From JAJDTQ01 sp965204235 (GTDB lineage: Bacteria > Desulfobacterota > Binatia > UBA9968 > JAJDTQ01), in assembly GCA_965204235.1 (NCBI GenBank), contig OZ241979.1, positions 992,001 through 1,056,000 on the forward strand: DNA of 64,000 bases, given 5' to 3'. Positions 1 through 9,694 of the stretch are shown here, in pieces. A program made the position numbers and the translations under genes. Numbering within the stretch: position 1 is the stretch's first letter; every line of letters starts with the position of its first letter. The notes beneath the pieces are model-generated. The model saw only the letters and a program-made list of their open reading frames with translations, ran no database searches and was not told the origin of the DNA.

Positions 1-280
1 CCAGGAAGGCCAGGGCGTGCCGCACCGCCGCGGCCATGGTGTAGTCCTCGTCGCTCCGGGGGTTGTCCGTGAGCCCCTGCCCCAGCTTGTCCACCGCATA
101 GACGTGGAACCACTGCGCCAAGCCGTCGAAGTTGAGGCCCCAGTCCAGAGCGCAGTCCGCGGCGTCGTTGGAGCCGAAGTTGCCGCCGTGGAACAGCACC
201 AGGGTCTCGCCGCTGCCCTTCTCGAAGTAACGGGTGCGGATGCCGTCCACGTCCACGAATCTTTCGTCCGCCCGGTTCAT
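1..280 (-). CDS. alpha/beta hydrolase, 3' part beyond the window
   Basis: The minus strand reads from an ATG at 280 to the window edge, giving about 93 N-terminal residues of an alpha/beta-hydrolase. Visible landmarks are the strand LVLFHGG (oxyanion-hole HGG) at about residues 31-37 and the VYAVDKLGQGLTDNP segment typical of the loop after strand beta4. A GAGGAGG ribosome binding site lies 7 bases upstream of the ATG. The nucleophile elbow and catalytic triad lie outside the window, so the substrate cannot be inferred. It is transcribed divergently from the NYN-domain gene. Confidence 0.75.
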   Translation of the reverse strand, partial: MNRADERFVDVDGIRTRYFEKGSGETLVLFHGGNFGSNDAADCALDWGLNFDGLAQWFHVYAVDKLGQGLTDNPRSDEDYTMAAAVRHALAFL

Positions 281-448
281 CGCAGGTCCTCCTCACCGGC
301 CGGCCAGCGCCGGCCGCGGGTCACGTCACGTCGCCCATGGAGCGGCTTCCCGCCGCGTCCTCCCGCCCCGGACGGCGCCTCCGGTCCGAGGGTGTCCCAA
401 TGTAGCCGATTGTCTCCGGAAGTTTAACCCGTTCATCCGGGTCTGCGG

Positions 449-477
449 TTGACGTGGGAAGCAGCGAGTGTTAGAGT
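449..477 (+). promoter_or_regulatory. sigma70-type promoter upstream of the NYN-domain gene
   Basis: TTGACG (449-454) is separated by exactly 17 bases from TAGAGT (472-477). The -35 matches five of six consensus bases and the -10 four of six. Transcription would start near 484, just ahead of a strong terminator-like hairpin. Confidence 0.55.
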
Positions 478-509
478 CCGCTCCACTTCCATCCACGGAT
501 GGATGAGCT

Positions 510-556
510 AACCCCCCCCGGGATCGAGCCGGAAACGGCCCCCGGGGGTTTTTATT
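510..556 (+). terminator. intrinsic terminator / attenuator in the leader of the NYN-domain gene
   Basis: CCCCCGGG (515-522) pairs with CCCGGGGG (541-548), enclosing an inner CCG-GAAA-CGG stem-loop, and is followed by a T-rich run from 549. This is a textbook rho-independent terminator shape. No plus-strand gene lies upstream in the window, and it falls between the promoter at 449-477 and the likely ATG at 568, so it looks like an attenuator rather than an ordinary gene-end terminator. Confidence 0.7.
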
Positions 557-567
557 TTCAGAACCAC

Positions 568-1194
568 ATGGCCGCGGAACGCGCGCTCCTGTTCATCGAC
601 GGGAGCAACTTCTACCACCACGCTCGTGGCATCGGCATCGCCACCGGCAGTCTCGACTACCGCATCCTGGCCCGCAAGTTGATCCTCGACCGGCAGCTCG
701 TCGGCATCCGATATTATGTCGGCAAGGTTTCGGGGGACTTCTCCCGTATCGCATCTCAAGGAAAATTCCTCGACAGGATCCGGTCCCAGGGGGTCGATGT
801 CTTTCTGGGCCGAATCGAGCGCAGGATGCTCGACCCGGATGACAACCCCTTGATCCAGAGGCTGAAGACTCTCATCGCGGCCAATCGAACGGACCTGAAC
901 GATTCGATCCTCAACGCACTGAACGCCCTGTGTGAAACGAGACAACCCCAATACACCGAGAAGAGAGTCGATGTTTCCATTGCAGTGGACATGGTGGCGA
1001 TGGCCTATGCGGACCAATACGACGTCGCCTACCTTCTCTCCGCGGATGGCGACTTCGTTCCGGCCGTCGAGGTTGTCAAGGCCGTGGGCAAGAGGATCTT
1101 CGCAGCCTCCCCCCGCGTCGGCCGTGAACTCGAAAGGGCAGTCCATGCGTTCATCCCGCTGAAAGCGGAATGGTTTCGTTCCGTGTCGCGGTGA
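568..1194 (+). CDS. NYN domain (LabA/DUF88-like) putative RNase
   Basis: A 208-residue protein of the PIN-like NYN fold, whose members are metal-dependent endoribonucleases. The first acidic motif LLFIDGSNFYHH sits at residues 7-18, and the second acidic cluster is in SADGDFVPAVE (about 162-172), preceded by IAVDMVAMAYADQYD. These give the Asp residues of the PIN-like active site. An in-frame ATG at 499 would put the terminator hairpin inside the coding sequence; I prefer the ATG at 568 because the NYN domain begins immediately after it and the hairpin then lies in the leader. The RNA target is unknown. The gene stands alone between a divergent hydrolase and an SDR. Confidence 0.85.
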   Translation: MAAERALLFIDGSNFYHHARGIGIATGSLDYRILARKLILDRQLVGIRYYVGKVSGDFSRIASQGKFLDRIRSQGVDVFLGRIERRMLDPDDNPLIQRLKTLIAANRTDLNDSILNALNALCETRQPQYTEKRVDVSIAVDMVAMAYADQYDVAYLLSADGDFVPAVEVVKAVGKRIFAASPRVGRELERAVHAFIPLKAEWFRSVSR

Positions 1195-1323
1195 TGGGCC
1201 TCCTCCGGGCGCGCGAACCGGTGTTTCCGGGCTGACCGGCGCGCCGGGCGCCTGCTTGGAAATCGTCGGGCAATCGGATAAGGGAGAGTGGGCCGGAAGG
1301 CGCGAGACCCAAGGAGGCAAGCC

Positions 1324-2148
1324 ATGGCGAAACCGAACGGCGACGAGCATCCCATGCTGGGAGCGGGGTTGGGGCGGCTGCGCGGCAGGGTGGCGGTCAT
1401 CACCGGGGCCAACAGCGGCATCGGACGGGCCACCGCCCGCCTGTTCGCGCGCGAAGGCGCCAGCGTCCTGTGCTGCGACATCCAGGAAACCACGACGCCC
1501 CGGGTGGACCAGCTCATCATCGGGGAGGGCGGCGAAGCCACCTTCCTGAACGTGGACGTGACCGCGCCCGAGGGGCCGGAGGCGATGGTCAAGACGGCGC
1601 TGGACCGGTACGGTGGCGTGGACATCCTCTACAACAACGCGGGCGGCGGCATCCGCAAGCCCATCCACGAGTTCACGGACGAAGAGTGGAACTTCATCAT
1701 GGACCTCAACCTGAACGCCATCTTCCGGTCGGTGCGGGCGGTCATCCCGCATTTCCTGGAGAAGGGCAGCGGCAACATCGTAAGCACGGCGTCCACCTTC
1801 GGCCTGCTGGCGTCGGAGAACTACCCGGCCTACTGCGCCACCAAGGCGGCGGTGATCAACCTGACCCGGGAGATGGCGCTGGACTACGGCCCCAGGGGCG
1901 TCCGCGTGAACTGCGTCTGTCCGGGCGCCACCGAGACCCCGCGCTTCCGGGGGCATCCGCCGGCCCCTTCGCTCCAGGCCGCCACCGACGAGCAGCGCAA
2001 GCGCATGGCCGACAGCAACAAGGCCCTGCTGCGGATGGCGCGGCCGGAGGAGATCGCCTACGGCGTCCTCTTCCTGGTGTCCGACGAGGCTTCCTTCGTC
2101 ACCGGCCACGCCCTGGTGGTGGACGGCGGCCAGACCATCGACGCGTAG
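1324..2148 (+). CDS. short-chain dehydrogenase/reductase (SDR)
   Basis: A classical SDR of 274 residues. Seen in sequence: the nucleotide-binding TGANSGIG motif near residue 25, the structural NNAGG motif near 105, the active-site Tyr/Lys as YCATK near 170 with a Ser in the preceding STASTF strand, and the C-terminal VTGHALVVDGG typical of the family. The start at 1324 is chosen because AAGGAGG lies 7 bases upstream. SDRs use NAD(P)H to interconvert alcohols and ketones; the substrate is not predictable here. Confidence 0.92.
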   Translation: MAKPNGDEHPMLGAGLGRLRGRVAVITGANSGIGRATARLFAREGASVLCCDIQETTTPRVDQLIIGEGGEATFLNVDVTAPEGPEAMVKTALDRYGGVDILYNNAGGGIRKPIHEFTDEEWNFIMDLNLNAIFRSVRAVIPHFLEKGSGNIVSTASTFGLLASENYPAYCATKAAVINLTREMALDYGPRGVRVNCVCPGATETPRFRGHPPAPSLQAATDEQRKRMADSNKALLRMARPEEIAYGVLFLVSDEASFVTGHALVVDGGQTIDA

Positions 2149-2247
2149 CGGGAGGCCGCGGGCCTCCCTAGCGGGGTCAGGCACACGGAGATGCCACAGG
2201 TTCCCCGCAGTCGGGGGTATTCGCAGGGACGATGGCGCAGGTGGATC

Positions 2248-2544
2248 TCAAGGGTCTTGAGCAGGTTCGGATTCGGATTTCGACTTCGACCTGTTGAACC
2301 CTTCGAACAAGCCTTCCAGTCGGCCCATCCGTTCCCGAAGATCGGCTTCGAGTTGGGAGATACGTTCCCGGAGGTCTGTTTCGAGTTGGGAGATACGTTC
2401 CCGGAGGTCTGTTTCGAGTTGGGAGATGCGTTTCTGGAGGGCGCCGATTTCCCGGTGCATTGCCCGTTGGCCGGTAAGGATCACGGAGGCCAAGGCGATT
2501 CCGGTTCCAATGATTGTCAACACAATAGTGAGGGTGTCCGTCAT
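2248..2544 (-). CDS. small membrane protein with C-terminal heptad-repeat coiled coil
   Basis: A 98-residue protein. A single hydrophobic helix (about residues 5-22) is followed by three near-identical 11-residue repeats of the type RISQLE(T/A)DLRE, predicted coiled coil, ending in LRERMGRLEGLFEGF and a charged tail. The repeats are also visible as direct repeats at DNA level (2340-2440). A TTG three codons upstream (2553) is an alternative start. A 56-residue protein at 12109-12279 has almost the same C-terminal motif, so this is a small dispersed family. Function unknown. Confidence 0.7.
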   Translation of the reverse strand: MTDTLTIVLTIIGTGIALASVILTGQRAMHREIGALQKRISQLETDLRERISQLETDLRERISQLEADLRERMGRLEGLFEGFNRSKSKSESEPAQDP

Positions 2545-2601
2545 GGGATCCAAGTTACAGCAAGAATCCGGGCCGCGTCAAGAGAGGTAGGGACAGGCCG
2601 C

Positions 2602-3492
2602 CTACCCCCGCGACTGGTACAGGAAGAACACTCCCGCCACCACCAGGACCGCGGCCAGGCCGTCCCTCAGGGTGACGGTTTCGTCGCCCCGGAGGATCAG
2701 GCGCGCCAGCGAGAACGTCACCAGCGGCTGGACGTTCCAGATGGGGGCGACGATGATGGCCGGGGCGTGGGCGACCGCGAGGTAGGTGAAGACGGAGCCC
2801 ACCCCCTGGAAGAACCCGGAGAGCAGGAGATAGGCGTAGCTGTCTCCCGAAACCCGGGCGCCTTCCCGCCAATCGACTCGCAGCATGCGGCCGAGCAGCA
2901 CCACTAGGACGAGTCCGGTGACGTGGGTGACCAGCGCCCCGGGAATGGGAGCGCCTCCCGCCAGGATCGCCACCTTCTTGAGGATCGGGCCGAAGCCGAA
3001 GAAGACGATGGAAAGCAGGGGGTTGAGGAACGCCTTGTAGCGCACGGGTCCCCGGGGGTCTCCGTCGGCGCCCCCGCGGGTGATGAGCAGCAGGCCGGTC
3101 ACGATCAGGACCACGCCGACCAGGATGAGCGGGGCCGCGGACTCGCCCAACAGCACGATGGCGTACACAGCGGTGAGCAGCGGCGCGGAGTTGGCGATGG
3201 ACTGGGCCTTGGCCGCGCCGATCTCGTCGATGCCCTTGAGCACGAAGGTGCGGCCCAGGAAGCTCCCCACCAGCCCCACGGAGACGAAGACCCCGGCCGC
3301 GGCAAGGGGCATGCGGAGATGGACCTCGCCGGACGGAAGGGCGGCGATCACGAGCAGGACCAGCACCGAACCCACCTGCTGCAACAGCACCGCGGCGCTG
3401 ACGTTGGAGTGACGGAGGCCGCGCTTCACCAGCACCGGCGACGTTCCCCAGAACAGCGCCGCGGCCAGTGCGTAGGCGATGCCGGTTTCCAC
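2602..3492 (-). CDS. EamA-type drug/metabolite transporter (DMT family)
   Basis: About 296 residues with ten hydrophobic segments arranged as two EamA repeats; the first repeat opens with ALAAALFWGTSPVLVKRGL. Family members are inner-membrane exporters or permeases of small metabolites. The GTG at 3492 fits the usual EamA N-terminus; the open frame continues upstream into the antisense of the neighbouring ATPase gene and that part is ignored. It lies 2 bases downstream of the ATPase gene on the same strand. Substrate unknown. Confidence 0.85.
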   Translation of the reverse strand: METGIAYALAAALFWGTSPVLVKRGLRHSNVSAAVLLQQVGSVLVLLVIAALPSGEVHLRMPLAAAGVFVSVGLVGSFLGRTFVLKGIDEIGAAKAQSIANSAPLLTAVYAIVLLGESAAPLILVGVVLIVTGLLLITRGGADGDPRGPVRYKAFLNPLLSIVFFGFGPILKKVAILAGGAPIPGALVTHVTGLVLVVLLGRMLRVDWREGARVSGDSYAYLLLSGFFQGVGSVFTYLAVAHAPAIIVAPIWNVQPLVTFSLARLILRGDETVTLRDGLAAVLVVAGVFFLYQSRG

Positions 3493-3494
3493 CC

Positions 3495-4664
3495 CTACGG
3501 GATAGCACCGTGCGAAACGGGCCGGAAGGAGTGGACGAGCCGCCGGATCAGTTCGGCCAAGCCCACGAACTGCAGCCGGACTCCGCGGTGGTCCCGCACG
3601 TAGGACCGGTCGGTGTCGGAGGTGACCACGAAGTTGTCGCCCGCGGGGTAGGCGTTGCGGAAGGCCCGCAGGTTCCGCGGGTCGAAGCCGTCGGCGCGCC
3701 ACTTGCACTCGACCGCGGTCAGATTGCCGCGGTCGGCGATGACGAAGTCCACCTCGTGGCCGCGCTTGTCCCTCCAGTAGCGCACGTTGCGCTTCTGCAG
3801 GCGTCCCAGGTATTCGTTGAGCACGTAGTGTTCCCACAACGCCCCCCGGTCTTCGTCCCGCAGGCGTTCCCATCCCTTGAACAGGGAGACGAACCCGGTG
3901 TCGAAGCCATAGACCTTGGGCGCTGCCACGACCTCGGTGGCCCTCCGCGTGCTGTAGGGCCTGACCACGTGCACGACCAGGGTATCCTCCAGGATGCGGA
4001 GATAGCCGGCGATGGTGGTCCGGCTGACCTCGCAGGGGGCGGAGAACCGCGTGGCCTCGAAGACGCCGCCGCTTTGGGTGAAGATCAACTCCATGAACCG
4101 CAGGAAAGACCAGCGCCGTTCGACTCGGAACAACTCCTGCACGTCCCGGGCCCAGTAGGAGTCGATCCAGTCCTGGAATCCGCGCTCCGGCGCCGTGTCG
4201 GCGAGGAAGAAAGGCGGCAGGCCGCCGAACCGGAACCGGTGGTCGAACCCGCGGGCGCCGAACTCCCGTTCGTCCTGCATCAGCATGGGCGTCAGCCACA
4301 GGTCCCGCTTGCGGTCGGTCAGGGTGTCGCGGAACCTTCGGGATGCGCCCAGGGAGGAGGAGCCGGTGGCGATGATCTGCGTGTCCGGGTGGTAGTCGGC
4401 CGCGATCTTCAGCAACTCCGATGGATTGGGCAGGCGGTGGACCTCGTCCAGGACCACCCTCCCGCTCCCTAGGTCGCAGAGGAAGCCCTCGGGGTCTTCC
4501 AGCGCCCGGCGGGTGCTCGGAAGCTCGCAATCGAGGTACTCGGCGCCGGGCAGGGAGCGGCACAGGAACGTCTTGCCGGCCCTGCGGACTCCCGCAAGCC
4601 AGACCACGGACTTCTCAGCCCAGAGTCCCTCGATGGCCTCTGTCCAATAGCTCCGCCGCACCAT
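3495..4664 (-). CDS. AAA-type ATPase with C-terminal DUF4143 domain
   Basis: A 389-residue protein. The Walker A motif is GVRRAGKT (about residues 25-32) and Walker B is VVLDEVHRL (about 91-99). The C-terminal third carries the DUF4143 nuclease-like signature HEVDFVI...AVECKW, the D-x(n)-E-x-K arrangement of PD-(D/E)XK folds. Such proteins are common, patchily distributed and of unknown function; a defence or toxin-antitoxin-like role is often suspected. It is the first of three DUF4143 ATPases in the window (others at 58054 and 59337). Confidence 0.88.
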   Translation of the reverse strand: MVRRSYWTEAIEGLWAEKSVVWLAGVRRAGKTFLCRSLPGAEYLDCELPSTRRALEDPEGFLCDLGSGRVVLDEVHRLPNPSELLKIAADYHPDTQIIATGSSSLGASRRFRDTLTDRKRDLWLTPMLMQDEREFGARGFDHRFRFGGLPPFFLADTAPERGFQDWIDSYWARDVQELFRVERRWSFLRFMELIFTQSGGVFEATRFSAPCEVSRTTIAGYLRILEDTLVVHVVRPYSTRRATEVVAAPKVYGFDTGFVSLFKGWERLRDEDRGALWEHYVLNEYLGRLQKRNVRYWRDKRGHEVDFVIADRGNLTAVECKWRADGFDPRNLRAFRNAYPAGDNFVVTSDTDRSYVRDHRGVRLQFVGLAELIRRLVHSFRPVSHGAIP

Positions 4665-4844
4665 ACGTCAGGAACTTTGCATATAGTGCTACCAAATGCA
4701 AAAGCACCCGACGTTTGGTACGGGATCCATCCTTCCCGATTCGCCGTTCCCGGTTCGTAATTTCCCCTTCGTCGTGGTTAGATGAACGGGGATGACGGGC
4801 GTATCGGAACCGTATCGGAACCGCCCTGCGAAAGGAGAACGAAT

Positions 4845-5492
<648 letters not shown>

Positions 5493-5595
5493 CGTGCCGC
5501 TCCGCTTCCGGCGCCGCGGCTCCGGTATCTGCCAAGCCGGAGGCCGAACTGATGGATTGTACGCCCCGACGACGAAGGGAGGACAGGCCATTCCC

Positions 5596-6204
5596 ATGGA
5601 ACGAAGACGGACGCTCCCGCTGTGTGTTCCGGCCATGGCGCTTCTGCTGCTGATGGCAAGCGCGTTTTCGGCGTCAGCGCAGACTTACGAAGAAACCCTG
5701 ACGGCATACCAGCGTGGAGACTACGCCACTGCCTATCGCGGTCTCAGGATTCACGCCGCTCAGGGCAATGCGGGCGCTCAGATCTACATCGGGTTCATGT
5801 ACGTCACCGGGACGGGCATTCCGCAGGATCGTGCCGAAGCCGCGAAGTGGTTTCGCAAGGCCGCAGATCAGGGCAATGCGATTGCTCAGTTCAATCTCGG
5901 ACTCATGTATAACAATGGGGAAGGCGTTCTGCAGGATCATGCCGAAGCCGTGAAGTGGTACCACAAGGCCGCAGATCAGGGCGATGCGGACGCTCAGTCC
6001 TATCTCGGACTGATGTACTACAAGGGGCAGGGCGTTCCACAGGACTTCGTCCAGGCATACCTGTGGTTGAATCTTTCTGCATCCCGAAGATCGGATAAGA
6101 GGGTGCAGGAGTTGCGCGATGAAGTAGCAGCCCGTCTGACCCCGGCAGACCTCGCCCTGGCCCAGCGATTGGCGCGGGAGTGGCGGCCCAAAACAGACCC
6201 ATAG
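5596..6204 (+). CDS. secreted Sel1-repeat protein
   Basis: A 202-residue protein with an N-terminal signal peptide (hydrophobic core LPLCVPAMALLLLMAS, cleavage around SASA) followed by three to four Sel1/TPR-like repeats, seen as A-x2-GD/N-A-x-AQ-x2-LG-x-MY-x2-G-x-GVPQD units of 36 residues. Sel1 proteins are periplasmic scaffolds for protein-protein interaction. The ATG at 5596 is chosen because the signal peptide starts there; a GGGAGG lies somewhat far (about 15 bases) upstream. Confidence 0.85.
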   Translation: MERRRTLPLCVPAMALLLLMASAFSASAQTYEETLTAYQRGDYATAYRGLRIHAAQGNAGAQIYIGFMYVTGTGIPQDRAEAAKWFRKAADQGNAIAQFNLGLMYNNGEGVLQDHAEAVKWYHKAADQGDADAQSYLGLMYYKGQGVPQDFVQAYLWLNLSASRRSDKRVQELRDEVAARLTPADLALAQRLAREWRPKTDP

Positions 6205-6317
6205 ACGCCAAAGGCTATGCCTATAGGCAGCAGATAAGGGATACTACCTGTCCAAAAACACTTCCATGTCTCGTTTGTCCAGAGGTTTCATAGCAAAATG
6301 GCACTGGCGGCAGTCGC

Positions 6318-6818
6318 ATGACCGATAATTTGCTGACAACTTCCGACCGGCAAGAAGCGTTATCCCGAGCCTACGCACACGCCGTTGCAGCTCAGGCTGG
6401 ATATGTTACCGCCGTGTACGAACAGGATCGGGACGGAGTCGATCTCCGGATACAAGCCGGTGACGAAATGCGCCCTGCCCTCGATTTGCAACTGAAGGCA
6501 ACAATCAATTTGAGAAAGCCGCGGGATGGATACTTCCGGTTTTCACTGAAACTTCGAAATTACAATCTGTTGCGTCTCGAAACCCAGACCCCGAGACTTC
6601 TTGTCGTGCTCGACCTGCCGAAAGACGAAAGTCTGTGGATGACGATAACAGCTAACGAACTGATATTGAGGCGTCGAGCGTATTGGCTGGACCTGAAAGG
6701 AGCCGAAGAAACGTCCAACAAGACGACTGTAACGGTTTGGATCCCTGAACGAAATGTTTTCGCAGTCGATAGTCTGCGGAAGCTGATGGAACGTTCGAGA
6801 CAGGGGAGAATACAATGA
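6318..6818 (+). CDS. DUF4365 domain protein (PD-(D/E)XK-like)
   Basis: A 166-residue protein matching the DUF4365 pattern. The segment RDGVDLRIQ (about residues 35-43) and the following LDLQLKAT (about 55-62) give the D...QxK active-site arrangement of nuclease-like folds. Its stop codon overlaps the next start in ATGA, so it is translationally coupled to the 377-residue protein. AT-richer codon use than flanking genes suggests transfer. DUF4365 genes often lie in accessory islands; a defence role is inference only. Confidence 0.75.
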   Translation: MTDNLLTTSDRQEALSRAYAHAVAAQAGYVTAVYEQDRDGVDLRIQAGDEMRPALDLQLKATINLRKPRDGYFRFSLKLRNYNLLRLETQTPRLLVVLDLPKDESLWMTITANELILRRRAYWLDLKGAEETSNKTTVTVWIPERNVFAVDSLRKLMERSRQGRIQ

Positions 6819-7948
6819 GAGCCACCATTCGAGACACCGAAGCCCTCAAGGCGGTTTCGCCCGCGGCGCTGTCGGCATACGCCCGCGCGGCAGGGTGGAG
6901 CAAGACCGAAACCTACGGCGATTACTCAGACGTGTATGTCGCCCACGGACGACCGGAGATCATTTTGCCCCACACCCAGTGCCTAGGCGACTATGCCAAC
7001 ATCGTTTCACGGCTGGTCGAGATCTTCGCGGACGCCGCGGAGACCGATGAACTCTCCCTGTACCGGGACCTCGTGACAGCCGACCGCGACGTGGTCCGAG
7101 CGCGCGCCGGTGAAAAGAGTGACGGCACGATAGCGGTTGACGACGGGCTCGCCCTCTTGCACGGCGTATATGATATGGTCCTGGCCGCGGCCTGTTCTCT
7201 GTGGAATCCGCGTCCGCTATATCGGGCGGCCTCGAACCGGAAAGCCGTCAAGCATGTACAAAAATTTCACTTGGGACAAACCGAGCAAGGCAGTTTCACG
7301 GTCACGTTGCTGACCCCGGTAGTCGCGCCACCGATGCAGCGTCTCACCCTTGATGGGCTACCCGGAGACGAACCGGTGGAGCGACGGATAACGAGACGGC
7401 TGACCGGCGCGCTGACGACGGCGCGGGCGATCAGTGAACGAAAGGTCATCGGCGAGTCCGAGGGACTCTCCGAAACGATCAAGGAAGGCGTCAGCGCCAA
7501 TCTCTGCGAGGCGCTTGTTACACTGATCGAACCGTTCCCGACACTGGATGTCAGCGTGACCTGGGCGCGCACGCTGCCAGAGCAGAGGGCGCGGGAGACC
7601 GTCCGCTTCAGCCAAGGCGATGCCCCGGTCCTGCGGCAACTCGGGCGATCCTTCCGCAACCAGGAACCACGCGGGGATGTACAGGTGACCGGCATCGTGC
7701 ATCTGCTAAATCGGGGCGAGGTGGAAGCCGGTGGGAACATCAGGTTGCGAACTTCCATCGATGGCCAGAACCAGTCGGTCACCGCGCTTCTGGAACCCTT
7801 CGACTATGAGCAGGCAATCAAGGCGCATCAGGCCAAGTCCACAGTCTCCATGAAAGGTGACCTCGAACGAATCAGGCAGCGATGGCACCTTCGGAACGCT
7901 CACGTCGTGAACGTCATCTCGAATGATGGTGAGGCAGACGATGAGTAG
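6815..7948 (+). CDS. hypothetical protein coupled to the DUF4365 protein
   Basis: A 377-residue protein with no signal peptide or membrane helix and no motif I recognise. It is mixed alpha/beta with a conspicuous LGDYANIVSRLVEIFADA helix near residue 50 and a central GLSETIKEGVSANLCEALVTLIEP segment. The start overlaps the stop of the DUF4365 gene by 4 bases (ATGA), implying the two products act together. Candidate partner of a nuclease-like module; function unknown. Confidence 0.65.
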   Translation: MRATIRDTEALKAVSPAALSAYARAAGWSKTETYGDYSDVYVAHGRPEIILPHTQCLGDYANIVSRLVEIFADAAETDELSLYRDLVTADRDVVRARAGEKSDGTIAVDDGLALLHGVYDMVLAAACSLWNPRPLYRAASNRKAVKHVQKFHLGQTEQGSFTVTLLTPVVAPPMQRLTLDGLPGDEPVERRITRRLTGALTTARAISERKVIGESEGLSETIKEGVSANLCEALVTLIEPFPTLDVSVTWARTLPEQRARETVRFSQGDAPVLRQLGRSFRNQEPRGDVQVTGIVHLLNRGEVEAGGNIRLRTSIDGQNQSVTALLEPFDYEQAIKAHQAKSTVSMKGDLERIRQRWHLRNAHVVNVISNDGEADDE

Positions 7949-8083
7949 CCTGGGCCGCATACTGCGGATTGGGCGGCGTCGGCGTAAGTTGCTCGACCGG
8001 CAAGAGCCGTTCCACGCGAAGACTAACAATGTAACTGACGGCAACGAGGACCGGCAGTGCCCAGGCGAACGGAGGACTACGGC

Positions 8084-8509
8084 ATGGGTAACAAGTTTAT
8101 CGCGAGCTGCCTGACTTTGGCGATGGTTGGTGCGAGTTTGGGAGGGTGTGCGTCGTCGCCGAAAAGTATTACTGCGAGTTACGTTTCGCCTCTCCAATAC
8201 CAATCATATGACTGTGACCAGATTACCCAGGAGATGTACCGGATCACGCGCAGGGTTCAGGAAGTGACAGGAGTTCAATCGAGTAAGGCTTCGGGGGATG
8301 CCGTAGCTGTGACAGCATCTCTGCTGTTCTGGCCGGCCCTGCTCTTTCTGGCGGCGGGAGAAGATAAGAGCGCTGAACTGGCGCGTCTCAAAGGCGAAGC
8401 TGAAGCATTGGAACAGGCTGCGGTACAGAAGAAGTGCACGGCGTTGCTTGACCAGATTGAGCAAGAACGGAAAGCTGCGGAAAAAACCGCCGCTGAAACC
8501 GCGGAGTAG
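8084..8509 (+). CDS. small outer-membrane-type lipoprotein
   Basis: A 141-residue protein with a signal peptide ending in a lipobox (ASLGGC, Cys near residue 22). The mature start carries SYVSPLQYQSYDCDQI, a signature I recognise from a widespread family of small uncharacterised proteobacterial lipoproteins. After it come a hydrophobic stretch (about 70-85) and a Glu/Lys/Ala-rich coiled coil with a second Cys. The ATG at 8084 is used because the signal sequence starts there. Confidence 0.75.
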   Translation: MGNKFIASCLTLAMVGASLGGCASSPKSITASYVSPLQYQSYDCDQITQEMYRITRRVQEVTGVQSSKASGDAVAVTASLLFWPALLFLAAGEDKSAELARLKGEAEALEQAAVQKKCTALLDQIEQERKAAEKTAAETAE

Positions 8510-8540
8510 CTTGTAGCGAACAGTGTTCGTGAAGTGGAAC

Positions 8541-9694
8541 ATGGAGATAGTCAATAAACGGGGGTCCCAGTTAGCGCTATGGGCAAATGACCCTGGCGCC
8601 GAGATCCCGGAGTATCTGTCGCGCCAGTTAATCACCTACATCGGCAACAAGCGCGCCCTACTCGGACACATCGCCGCGGCAGTCGAACAGGTCAAGCATC
8701 GTCTTGGAAAGGCACGTCTCCGTATTTTCGACGCCTTCAGCGGCTCCGGAGTGGTTTCTCGATATTTCAAATCGCATGCCGATCTGCTGATCAGCAACGA
8801 CATCGAGCAATACGCCGCTGCAACTGCGCGCTGTTACCTGAGCAACAGGAGCGAAGTTGACCTTGCGGCGGTCTCCGAGGCCGTCGCCGATCTGAACCAG
8901 AGGGTGGATACCGAGAATTTTCCGACGGCTTCATCGAAGAATTGTACTCACCCAAGGACGAAAAGTGCATCACTGGAGAAGACCGCGTCTTCTACACGAA
9001 AAACAATGCACGGCGGCTGGATAACTACCGCCGCCTCATGGACTCGTTGCCGGCCGACATGCAGAACATGCTCCTGGGACCTCTGCTCAGCAGCGCGTCC
9101 GTTCATGCCAACACGGCAGGGGTCTTCAAGGGCTTCTACAAGAACCGGGAGACCCGGATCGGTCAATTCGGCGGCAGCAAATCCGATGCCTTGGTGCGCA
9201 TCACGGGGAAAATCAGGCTCGAAGCGCCCGTGCTCAGCAACTTCGAGTGTGAATACCGAGTGCTGCAAGAGGATGCCAACGCCGTTGCGCCTCGGCTGAA
9301 AGATCTGGACCTTGTGTACATCGACCCCCCTTACAACCAACATCCCTACGGCTCCAACTACTTCATGCTCAACCTCCTCCTGCGATACCAGCGTCCCCGC
9401 CGCGTCAGCCGGGTCTCAGGAATCCCCACCGACTGGCAGCGCTCCGGGTACAATGTGAAAGCCAGATCCTTTCCTCTCCTGAAAGACCTTATCGGGACTC
9501 TCGACACACGGTTCGTTCTCGTATCGTTTAACAACGAGGGCTTTATTCCCGCTCAACAGATGCGCGTAATGTTGACCGAGCTGGGTTCCGTGGATGTCGT
9601 AGAGACGCAGTACAACGCCTTCCGAGGCAGCCGGAACTTCGACAACCGTCCCATCCATGTAACCGAGCAGCTATTTCTGGTGGAACGGAGGTAG
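8541..9694 (+). pseudogene. D12-class N6-adenine DNA methylase, frameshifted
   Basis: Two adjacent frames together form one adenine-specific DNA methylase. The first frame holds the N-terminus with ITYIGNKRALL and the SAM-binding motif FDAFSGSGVVSRYF. The second (in its own frame from about 8922) holds the rest, including catalytic motif IV DPPYNQHPYGSNY and a normal C-terminus ending at 9694. The break coincides with a TTTT run at 8918-8921: one extra T would join them as ...NFSDGFIEELYSP.... It is either a genuine recent frameshift or a sequencing indel. It would be a solitary or restriction-linked modification enzyme; no intact cognate restriction gene is visible. Confidence 0.8.

Noticed and set aside
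7941..8114. A 57-residue frame after the DUF4365 pair
   Set aside because: Basic, low-similarity translation with no ribosome binding site and overlap with the lipoprotein start; not supportable.
8541..9694. Programmed ribosomal frameshifting in the methylase
   Set aside because: No A-rich slippery heptamer, internal Shine-Dalgarno or downstream structure stands out; a simple indel in a T run is more economical.
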